Under the pieces are notes generated by a model. It made no database searches. It was not told the origin of the DNA and was given only the letters and a program-made list of their open reading frames with translations. Both the position numbers and the translations under genes were made by a program. Below, in pieces: positions 1 to 5,964 of a stretch of DNA of 12,395 bases. Within the stretch, counting starts at the first letter, position 1. The number at the start of each line of letters is the position of its first letter. Source of the stretch: Prevotella sp. UBA4268 (GTDB lineage: Bacteria > Bacteroidota > Bacteroidia > Bacteroidales > Bacteroidaceae); contig DGWC01000083.1 in NCBI GenBank assembly GCA_002395135.1, forward strand, positions 1-12,395. The letters are read 5' to 3'.

Positions 1-666
1 ATGCCGACGGCAGTAAGAACGAAGAGTACTGCATGTACTGCTACAAGGATGGAAAATTCTTGCAGGACTGCACGATGGACGAGATGATAGAACATTGTGC
101 GCAGTTTGTAGGCGCAGTAAACGAGGGGCTGGAGAAACCCATCACCAAAGAAGAGTATATTGGCCAGATGAAGATGTACTTCCCGCATCTGAAGCGCTGG
201 CGCAAGGATTTGACGATTAGCGATGAGATGCCAGAGAACCCCGCCTTAGCAGGAGTTAAAGACCTCATTGCCCAAATGGCTGATACATTGCCCATTACCT
301 ATATTTCGTCAGTCGATGAGGAAGGCTATCCATACATTAAGGCCATGCTATCACCACGAGTCCGCGAGGGCATCAAGACGTTCTATTTCACCACCAACAC
401 TTTCTCCCTCCGCGTAGCCCATTACAAGGCTAATCCCTAAGGCCAGCATCTATTTCTGCGATGCCAAAGGCTTCAAGGGTATGATGCTACGAGGCACGAT
501 GGAGGTGCTGACGGATGCTGCCTCGAAAGAGATGATCTGGCACGATGGCGACGAGCAGTACTATCCCGGTGGTGTAACCGACCCTAACTACTGCGTCTTG
601 AAGTTCACCGCCACCGACGGCCGTTTCTACAGCGATTTTTATCCACGTAGTTTTGTGATTGAGTGA
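1..666 (+). pseudogene. Zinc-ribbon plus pyridoxamine 5'-phosphate oxidase-like protein, 5'-truncated by the window edge and frameshifted
   Basis: The reading frame is already open at base 3 and encodes the end of a small cysteine cluster (EEYCMYCYKDGKFLQDC), like the putative zinc-ribbon domain that begins such proteins in gut Bacteroidales. It is followed by a helical linker and then a split-barrel flavin-binding domain of the pyridoxamine-phosphate-oxidase type (LPITYISSVDEEGYPYIKAM). The frame stops at TAA 438-440. The protein resumes one base over (PKASIYFCDAKGFKGMMLRG) and runs to TGA 664-666. The shift lies in CCC at 435-437, where CC would restore one continuous protein. The gene is therefore either a recent pseudogene or carries a one-base sequencing error. 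Members of this family are usually described as flavin-binding reductases or oxidases of unknown substrate; I cannot say more. The true start lies left of the window. The downstream GNAT fragment overlaps its stop by 4 bases (ATGA). Confidence 0.8.
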
Positions 667-872
667 TGAAACAAATGCAACTCCGGCCATTCCATCCCGA
701 CGATGCAAAGACGATACTGAGCTGGTGCAAGGACAGACAGGCATTCCGCCTTTGGAGTGCCGATAGGTATAAGGATTTCCCTGCACAACCAGAGGATATG
801 ATGGAGCAATACAACGGCGACAACATGTATCCCTTTACGGCTACCGTCGGATCACGGGGGACGGTTCTTTGA
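663..872 (+). pseudogene. GNAT-family N-acetyltransferase, N-terminal fragment
   Basis: The fragment begins MMKQMQLRPFHPDDAKTILS, typical of the first strand and helix of a GNAT acetyltransferase (LRPF..DDA..I..W). It continues through an FRLWSADRY segment to a strand ending FTATV near base 848. There it runs straight into a REP-like palindrome and stops at TGA 870-872. The acetyl-CoA-binding motif (R/Q-x-x-G-x-G/A) and the whole C-terminal half are missing, so about 60 residues of a protein normally near 150 remain and the product should be inactive. The start overlaps the previous stop codon as ATGA, which suggests that the intact ancestor was translationally coupled to the flavin-binding gene. 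I found no continuation of the GNAT domain in any frame downstream, so the 3' part seems deleted rather than interrupted. Confidence 0.65.
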
Positions 873-875
873 TTC
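849..875. repeat. REP-like palindrome (GGGGGACGGTTC core)
   Basis: The core GGGGGACGGTTC (856-867) is flanked by short inverted arms, ATCA at 851-854 and TGAT at 870-873. Read on the minus strand it gives AAGAACCGTCCCC, a core that I recall from repeated extragenic palindromes next to Y1-type (REP-associated) transposases in many genomes. It sits exactly where the GNAT homology ends and directly after the stop codon of the minus-strand transposase-like remnant. That is the usual order of transposase and REP. Only one copy is visible here, so repetition in the genome is inferred. Confidence 0.5.
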
Positions 876-878
876 ATT

Positions 879-1085
879 CTATATCCGTTGAATGATACCA
901 TAAGAGACACCTGTGAAAACGGACAGCACGCTGTCAATCTTGGCAAGTCCTTCTTGCTCTCGTCCAACATGTGTGAGAGCCACTCCCTCTTCAGCCTGCC
1001 AGCGCATAGCGTCAACATCCTCGCTCTTCTGTCGGCAGAGGGTGACTATGTCGGCAGTCCATTTTTTCAGGCCAAACTGCGTTAA
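879..1085 (-). pseudogene. Remnant resembling the C-terminus of a REP-associated tyrosine (Y1/IS200-like) transposase
   Basis: Reading leftward from about base 1085 there is an open stretch of about 65 codons without a usable start. It ends in SVLSVFTGVSYGIIQRI and a TAG at 881-879. That tail resembles the helix-turn-helix at the end of many REP-associated Y1 transposases, which have forms like 'LSRLTGISxGVIQRI'. The His-hydrophobic-His motif and the catalytic tyrosine of the Y1 domain are absent, so most of the gene is gone. The REP-like palindrome lies immediately beyond the stop, which supports the assignment. The upstream part of the frame (FGLKKWTADIVTLC...) is not recognisable. A short overlapping plus-strand frame at 888-1085 has no family resemblance. 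The assignment rests mainly on the last 17 residues and on context. Confidence 0.4.
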
Positions 1086-1098
1086 TCTTCGAAAATCA

Positions 1099-1130
1099 CT
1101 TGTTTATCTCAATGATTCTTTGTAGTTTTG
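1099..1130 (+). promoter_or_regulatory. Bacteroidales-type promoter for the YidE-like transporter
   Basis: CTTG (1099-1102), a 20-base spacer and TAGTTTTG (1123-1130) match the Bacteroidales -33 (TTTG) and -7 (TAnnTTTG) boxes with the usual spacing. Transcription would begin near 1137 and leave a 5' leader of about 50 bases before the ATG at 1189. Confidence 0.65.
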
Positions 1131-1188
1131 CACGCCGATAGTTACGTTGTCAGAAAGCGGAACCTTCGTGAACGTGTGTATTTAGGTA

Positions 1189-2853
1189 ATGGATTGGATA
1201 AACAGTTTGTTGTTTGAACCTTCCGCCATGCAGACAGTGGAAGTGCTGTCGCTGGTGTGCGCGATTGGTCTGGCAGCCGGAAAAATCCGGGTGATGGGCA
1301 TTTCGCTCGGGGTGGCTTTTGTATTCTTCATAGGCATCCTTGCCGGTCATCTGGGGCTCGCCGTAAACCCGCAGATGCTTGACTATGCACAGAGTTTCGG
1401 CCTCATCCTGTTTGTCTATTGCCTGGGCTTGAGCGTGGGACCGGGCTTTTTCGGTTCCTTGGCCCACGAGGGACTTTCACTCAATATGTGGGGCCTGGCG
1501 GTGATTCTCTTAGGAACCGTCATGGCAGTTGCCTTGTGTCCGCTGACGGGCATCTCGCTGCCTGATATGGCCGGTTTGCTTTGCGGTGCCACGACCAATA
1601 CGCCTGCTTTGGGAGCAGCCCAGCAGACGCTGGCGCAGATGTCGCTGCCGCAGAGTGGCGCTGCCTTGGGCTGTGCCGTTACTTATCCGCTTGGTGTGGT
1701 GGGTGTCATCTTAGCCATTCTGGTATTGCGGAAACTGTTGGTGAAGCCCGCCGACTTGAAACCCAGCCATGACAGCGATGAGAACGAGACCTTTATAGCA
1801 CGCTTCAATGTGGTGAACCCAGCCTTGCGAGGAAAGAACATTGCTGAGATTGCCTCCATGACGCATTTCCGTTTCATCATCTCGCGCATTTGGAGAAATA
1901 ACGAGGTTATTGTGCCCAAATCTGTCACCACCCTGCAGCAAAACGACCGCTTGATGGTGGTGACAAAGAAAGACGAGGTGGATGCCTTGGAGATTCTCTT
2001 CGGACAGCGGTTGCAACAGGAAGACTGGAACCGCGATGAAATCGACTGGAATGCCCTGGACACGAAAATGGAAAGCAAGGTGGTGGTGCTCACACGCCCC
2101 ATGCTCAATGGCAAGCAGTTGGGCAATCTTCATGTGAGACAGACTTATCGGGTGAACATCAGCCGCATCACCCGCGGTGATATCACCCTGTTGGCCACGC
2201 CCGACCTGCGTCTTCAGTATGGCGACCGCCTGCACATAGTGGGCGATCCTAAGTCGGTGGATGCCGTAGAAGCATTCTTTGGCAATTCCGTGAAGAGTCT
2301 CAACGAGCCCAATCTGGCTGCCGTCTTCATCGGCATCATTCTCGGACTGGCCCTGGGAGCCGTTCCCCTGAATCTGCCCGGCATGAGCATTCCTGTGAAG
2401 ATGGGCATTGCCGGCGGACCGATTGTGGTGGGAATCCTCGTGGGAGCCTTCGGGCCGCGCTTCCATCTGATTACTTATACCACGCGAAGTGCTTCGCTCA
2501 TGCTTCGCAAACTGGGCCTCTCGCTCTATCTGGCCTGTCTGGGTCTCGACAGCGGAGCCCATTTCTTCGAAACCGTTGTCCGTCCCGAGGGACTTCTGTG
2601 GGTGGGTGTCGGTTTCCTGCTGACCATTGTCCCTGTTCTTCTTGTGGGTGCTGTAGCCTTGCGCATGCATAAGTTTGATTTCGGAACCATCTGCGGAATC
2701 CTTTGCGGTTCAATGGCCAATCCGATGGCACTTGCCTATGCCAACGACACCCTTGACGGCGATTCCGCCTCAGTGAGTTATGCCACGGTGTATCCTTTGG
2801 GTATGTTCCTCCGCGTCATCATCATTCAAGTGATGCTGATGTTCCTGCTCTGA
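1189..2853 (+). CDS. YidE/AspT-family transporter with two RCK_C (TrkA-C) domains
   Basis: A 554-residue inner-membrane protein with the architecture of the AspT/YidE-YbjL duplication family: five or so helices (about 17-182), two soluble regulator domains (about 198-276 and 290-366), then a second helix bundle (about 375-554). The internal duplication is plain. GLLCGATTNTPALG...AVTYPLGVVGVI (129-175) pairs with GILCGSMANPMALA...ATVYPLGMFLRVI (503-544). In the second soluble domain, strands such as YGDRLHIVGDP are typical of RCK_C modules, which bind small ligands and gate transport. The characterised relative AspT exchanges aspartate for alanine; the substrate here cannot be read from sequence. 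A stop codon (TAG 1183-1185) lies in frame two codons before the ATG, so translation begins at 1189 or at Met14 (1228). The gene has its own promoter and appears monocistronic, with no clear terminator before the next gene. It looks intact. Confidence 0.9.
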   Translation: MDWINSLLFEPSAMQTVEVLSLVCAIGLAAGKIRVMGISLGVAFVFFIGILAGHLGLAVNPQMLDYAQSFGLILFVYCLGLSVGPGFFGSLAHEGLSLNMWGLAVILLGTVMAVALCPLTGISLPDMAGLLCGATTNTPALGAAQQTLAQMSLPQSGAALGCAVTYPLGVVGVILAILVLRKLLVKPADLKPSHDSDENETFIARFNVVNPALRGKNIAEIASMTHFRFIISRIWRNNEVIVPKSVTTLQQNDRLMVVTKKDEVDALEILFGQRLQQEDWNRDEIDWNALDTKMESKVVVLTRPMLNGKQLGNLHVRQTYRVNISRITRGDITLLATPDLRLQYGDRLHIVGDPKSVDAVEAFFGNSVKSLNEPNLAAVFIGIILGLALGAVPLNLPGMSIPVKMGIAGGPIVVGILVGAFGPRFHLITYTTRSASLMLRKLGLSLYLACLGLDSGAHFFETVVRPEGLLWVGVGFLLTIVPVLLVGAVALRMHKFDFGTICGILCGSMANPMALAYANDTLDGDSASVSYATVYPLGMFLRVIIIQVMLMFLL

Positions 2854-2929
2854 GACCGTTCCTTTTCATGTAACTTCCTTCCCGGAATACTTCTTTGGAA
2901 CCAGCAGATTGTATAAAAATAAGATATTG

Positions 2930-2961
2930 TTTGGTGGTTTCTGGAAATCTTTATATATTTG
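2930..2961 (+). promoter_or_regulatory. Promoter of the kelch-AraC regulator gene
   Basis: TTTG (2930-2933), a 20-base spacer and TATATTTG (2954-2961) are a perfect match to the Bacteroidales -33/-7 consensus. The predicted start near 2968 gives a leader of about 50 bases. The regulator is therefore probably made constitutively, unlike the gene it precedes, whose promoter lacks a good -33 box. Confidence 0.75.
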
Positions 2962-3017
2962 CAAAACAATGGTTTGTGTGGAACAAACCGTAGATAATTG
3001 TATGAAAAAATCATCGC

Positions 3018-4754
3018 ATGGCCAATAAACGGGAAGTGATGGCGCGAGAAGCGTTATTGTTGTTTAGCATTCTGCTTGTCACGTTGACAGCATCAGCGCA
3101 GAAAAAGAGTGCTGCCCAGGGCGGCATTGCAGACTCATGTGGCTTTGCGAAGATAGAAATGGAACGGTTGGCTGACTTGAATGTGCCTCGTTCTGGACAT
3201 GTCACACTGTCGCTGAACGGTGAATTCGTGGTGATGGGCGGACATACAAACGGTTTTGTGCCTACGTCAACAGCCGAATATTATAAGGACGGCAAGTGGC
3301 ATTTGATGAAGATGGTCTATGAGCACGATGACCCGCTTTGCGTGGTTCTGCACTCCGGCAAAGTGCTCACCGCAGGCGGCCATGAGAAGCCTCTTGGCAT
3401 CGGACAGACTTTTCCTACCGAGTTCTATTACCCCGATTCGCACCGTTTTGAGGGATTCGGCTGTCTTGACAAGAAGCGTACTTTGGCCAATGGCGTGGAG
3501 ATTGACAGCGGCCGTGTGGTCATCAGTGGCAATTGGTATCACGATGACGACATGGAAGTGTTCGACGGTCGGAAACACTTCTCTTCCGTGAAAACGCTTT
3601 CTGCGCAGCGGTGTTCACCTTATCTTTTCCGTACGTCAGGAAACGATGTGATGGTATTGGGAACCATGAAGAGTTTTGGCGGTCTCATGGAGCATGTTGT
3701 CATCGACCGCCTGCGCGGAGAACCCTTCAGCGTGCCTCTTCTGGATGAATGGAAGCCGTTGCCAATCCAATGCAACTATCGCAGCGATGACAGTTTCATC
3801 GGTGATATGGCATCGGGTGTCTATGCCTATCTGATGGCTGTTGTCAACGATGAGGGGCAGGTGGCTATTGCCCGGGTTGACGACACACGGTTCTCTCTGC
3901 TGCCCACGACAAGGGCCGTGCCGATGAAAGGGCCGTGGGGAACCATCGACTATGCGCTGCCCCTGATCGTAGACCGCCAGCACCATCGTGCCTTCCTTGT
4001 CGGAAAGGGCGTGGATGAAAGGATCTATGTGGTGTGCATTGATTACAGCCTTCAGCCGGCACCGCTGACGCTCTACTATACAGAGCCGCTGCCTAAGGAC
4101 TGTTTCTGCCAGCCCGTTGTCACTCCTGAGGGAGACCTGCTGATGGCTGGCGGTAGCACAGATGACAACTTTACACCTTCGGCACAGGTCTATCTGCTGA
4201 GACTTGGCAATCACCCCCAAAAATCCAATGCGGCAAACCAGCCGTTGCCATGGCTGTTGTTATGGGTAGCAAGCATAGTGCTGGCATTGGGAATCTTCTA
4301 TTCTTTGTTGCGCAGGAAGTATCATCGGCGCAAGCAAATGCAGCATGACGAGGTTGATATTGCCGACAGTGAGCCCGCTGGTGCCGTCCAATCAACAGGT
4401 ATGCTTGCCGATGATGGCAGCGAGCAGTTGATGCAGCGCATCAAGACGCTGATGGAAACCCAGAAACCTTACCTGAACAGCGACTTGAAAGTGTCGGATA
4501 TTGCCGATGCCTTTGGTATCCACCGCAATGAAGTGTCTGCCTGCATCAACTCGCAAACGGGCAGCACCTTCACGCAGTATGTCAACGGCTACCGCATTGA
4601 CCATGCCAAGCAACTGATGCGAGAAAAGCCCATGAAGAAAATGCATGCCGTATGGATGGAGTCGGGATTTGCCAGCGAACAGACCTTTTTCCGCATTTTC
4701 AAGAGCATGGTGGGTATGACACCGAAGGAATGGATTTCCTCACAGAACGACTAA
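3018..4754 (+). CDS. Membrane one-component regulator: periplasmic kelch-like sensor, one TM helix, cytoplasmic AraC DNA-binding domain
   Basis: 578 residues. An N-terminal hydrophobic signal (about 12-27, ending ASAQ) is followed by kelch-like blades with the recurring pattern 'SG.VV..GG' (VVMGGHTNGF near 71-80, LTAGGHEK near 117-124, VVISGNW near 167-173, LLMAGGSTDD near 374-383). This suggests a galactose-oxidase/kelch beta-propeller spanning about 45-395. A single membrane helix (409-431, PWLLLWVASIVLALGIFYSL) ends in a basic stop-transfer RRKYHRRK. The C-terminus (about 468-576) is a complete AraC/HTH_18 domain with both helix-turn-helices (VSDIADAFGIHRNEVSACIN and ESGFASEQTFFRIFKSMVGMTPKEW). 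With no kinase or receiver domain, it should pass a periplasmic signal directly to DNA (inference). The ATG at 3018 was chosen, but 3039 (Met8) gives an equally good signal peptide. The downstream secreted-protein genes are its likely targets. The ligand is unknown. Confidence 0.85.
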   Translation: MANKREVMAREALLLFSILLVTLTASAQKKSAAQGGIADSCGFAKIEMERLADLNVPRSGHVTLSLNGEFVVMGGHTNGFVPTSTAEYYKDGKWHLMKMVYEHDDPLCVVLHSGKVLTAGGHEKPLGIGQTFPTEFYYPDSHRFEGFGCLDKKRTLANGVEIDSGRVVISGNWYHDDDMEVFDGRKHFSSVKTLSAQRCSPYLFRTSGNDVMVLGTMKSFGGLMEHVVIDRLRGEPFSVPLLDEWKPLPIQCNYRSDDSFIGDMASGVYAYLMAVVNDEGQVAIARVDDTRFSLLPTTRAVPMKGPWGTIDYALPLIVDRQHHRAFLVGKGVDERIYVVCIDYSLQPAPLTLYYTEPLPKDCFCQPVVTPEGDLLMAGGSTDDNFTPSAQVYLLRLGNHPQKSNAANQPLPWLLLWVASIVLALGIFYSLLRRKYHRRKQMQHDEVDIADSEPAGAVQSTGMLADDGSEQLMQRIKTLMETQKPYLNSDLKVSDIADAFGIHRNEVSACINSQTGSTFTQYVNGYRIDHAKQLMREKPMKKMHAVWMESGFASEQTFFRIFKSMVGMTPKEWISSQND

Positions 4755-4781
4755 CATTTTGCAAATTGTTAGTCGTTTTTT
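4746..4781 (+). terminator. Inverted repeat with T-tract at the end of the regulator gene
   Basis: A perfect 10-bp stem, AACGACTAAC (4746-4755) with GTTAGTCGTT (4768-4777), encloses a 12-base loop and is followed by TTTT. It overlaps the regulator's stop codon. It can act as an intrinsic terminator, though the stem is only moderately GC-rich. The same bases form part of the direct-repeat region upstream of the next gene, so a regulatory role is possible instead or as well. Confidence 0.55.
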
Positions 4782-4791
4782 GCAACCTGAT
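4757..4791 (+). promoter_or_regulatory. Two 14-bp direct repeats spaced 21 bp apart: candidate AraC-type activator site
   Basis: TTTTGCAAATTGTT (4757-4770) and TTTTGCAACCTGAT (4778-4791) share 11 of 14 positions and start exactly 21 bp apart, two turns of the helix. Direct half-sites at that spacing are the binding pattern known for AraC (araI1/araI2). The right-hand copy ends where the -33 box of the next promoter should be, the usual place for an activator that contacts RNA polymerase. The binding protein is inferred to be the kelch-AraC regulator encoded immediately upstream. A caution is that TTTGCAA is common around Bacteroidales promoters, so the shared core alone is not strong evidence. 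Confidence 0.45.
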
Positions 4792-4814
4792 AGTTTATTT
4801 ACCCTCTGCATTCC

Positions 4815-4822
4815 TACCTTTG
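4815..4822 (+). promoter_or_regulatory. -7 box upstream of the first secreted-protein gene, lacking a clear -33 box
   Basis: TACCTTTG fits TAnnTTTG exactly. At the expected -33 position (about 4790-4796) the sequence reads ATAGTTT, with no TTTG at the usual 19-21 spacing. A good -7 with a poor -33 suits an activator-dependent promoter. Transcription would start near 4829, ahead of both candidate start codons of the following gene. Confidence 0.55.
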
Positions 4823-4857
4823 CAATCATAATACTTAACTATAAAAAAGACAGGATT

Positions 4858-5913
4858 ATGATTAAAAGAATTATGCTAATGGGAATGAAAAGCAAACTGT
4901 TTCTCACCATGCTTGTGCTTGGATGCTGCACGGCTGTCCATGCACAGAACGAAGTGTTTACCGCCACGCTGACACATGGCGACCAGGTGAGCGTGTTCAT
5001 AGGAACCAATGCCTTTGTGCAGGCGCATGAGGCCGCTGCCGACGGCGATGTGATAACTCTTTCGTCGGGTACGTTTGCCCCGACAACTGTCACGAAGTCG
5101 GTCACCGTCTATGGAGCCGGATATGAGAAGAATGCCGAATTGGGTATCGATGTAACCCTGATTAACGGCAATTTGAGCATTGGTGTTGTCGAAACCACTC
5201 TCAGCAACATACATATTGAAGGTGTAAAAGTCAATGGTGATATCAGAGTCCTGGAAGGCTCTGATGTGGAAGGGCTTATCGTGAAGCGTTGCTATCTGAC
5301 AAAGGGCTTCGGCCATTATGGAAACAGCAAAAATACGCTTATTCAGGAATGCATCTTAACGAGTGGATTCTTTAATGGTGGTACCGCCCAGACTCCCGTG
5401 GCAGAAAACATGTCGATACGCAATTGCTATATCGCTGGTAATGTTGACTGCTTCGGAACAAGCAGTACGTTGGTGGTGGAAAACAGTCTTGTCACAGGCT
5501 ATGCCGGCGGTTATCTTTGGAAAAACTGCATTCTGACATACCGATGGATAGGTGCCTATTATGACAGGGGTGCTTTTGAGGGTGGAAGCGGTACCACGGG
5601 TGCCACCGTGGTGAATTGCATCATCGTCATATTATATGGTAGTGCTGCCAAGGAAAACAATGTCTTCACTGACTGCTACGTGGGCGCTGACTACTTGTTC
5701 AATGATTCTCCCGGCTCGCGCGATTACTCTTATTCTGCAACACGCACCTTTGAGTTGAGGCAAGACGATTGGCTTGGCACTGATGGCACGGAAGTGGGCA
5801 TGCATGGAGGCAGCGGCTGGAGCAAAGTGCCTTCCATCCCCGTGGTGAAAAGCCTGGATCTGAATGTGGAAGGCAGCGACCTGAAGGTGACTTACGAGGC
5901 CGAGGTGAGATAA
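4858..5913 (+). CDS. Secreted protein with beta-helix-like character, function unknown
   Basis: From 4858 the product is 351 residues and starts with a signal peptide ending CTAVHAQ. A second start at 4885 gives a shorter, more typical signal (MKSKLFLTMLVLGCCTAVHA), and either is possible. Cleavage before Q-N by signal peptidase I is likelier than lipidation, because the VLGCC context has leucine at -2. The mature part opens with an AHEAAADGDVITLSSGTF stretch, a form common at the start of right-handed parallel beta-helix domains. It continues with short strand-turn units containing repeated Asn-Cys or Arg-Cys turns (VKRCYL, IQECIL, IRNCYI, VENSLV, WKNCIL, VVNCIIV, FTDCYV), about one rung every 20 residues. 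Right-handed beta-helices often bind or cleave polysaccharide, but I see no catalytic signature. It ends KVTYEAEVR with no sorting tail. The next gene is 51 bases downstream with no promoter seen between, so the two are probably co-transcribed. Confidence 0.75.
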   Translation: MIKRIMLMGMKSKLFLTMLVLGCCTAVHAQNEVFTATLTHGDQVSVFIGTNAFVQAHEAAADGDVITLSSGTFAPTTVTKSVTVYGAGYEKNAELGIDVTLINGNLSIGVVETTLSNIHIEGVKVNGDIRVLEGSDVEGLIVKRCYLTKGFGHYGNSKNTLIQECILTSGFFNGGTAQTPVAENMSIRNCYIAGNVDCFGTSSTLVVENSLVTGYAGGYLWKNCILTYRWIGAYYDRGAFEGGSGTTGATVVNCIIVILYGSAAKENNVFTDCYVGADYLFNDSPGSRDYSYSATRTFELRQDDWLGTDGTEVGMHGGSGWSKVPSIPVVKSLDLNVEGSDLKVTYEAEVR

Positions 5914-5964
5914 GTCTGTCGTTGTATGTTTTTATAAATAAACTTTCGTAAAGCGTTTTAGATT

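Noticed and set aside
888..1085. A 65-codon plus-strand frame in the remnant region
   Set aside because: No recognisable motif. The opposite strand in the same region carries the more convincing TGVSYGIIQRI tail next to the REP-like palindrome.
1711..2670. A 319-codon open frame on the minus strand opposite the YidE-like gene
   Set aside because: It is rich in His, Gln and Arg with no domain pattern and lies entirely inside a clear membrane-transporter gene; it is an antisense shadow.
3002..3028. An 8-codon leader ORF (ATG AAA AAA TCA...) overlapping the start of the kelch-AraC gene
   Set aside because: It is too short to judge, has no regulatory codon pattern or attenuator hairpin, and could arise by chance.
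4903..4940. Possible lipobox (VLGC) in the signal peptide of the beta-helix-like protein
   Set aside because: Leucine at -2 is unfavourable for lipoprotein signal peptidase, and a normal AHA-QN type I cleavage site follows directly.
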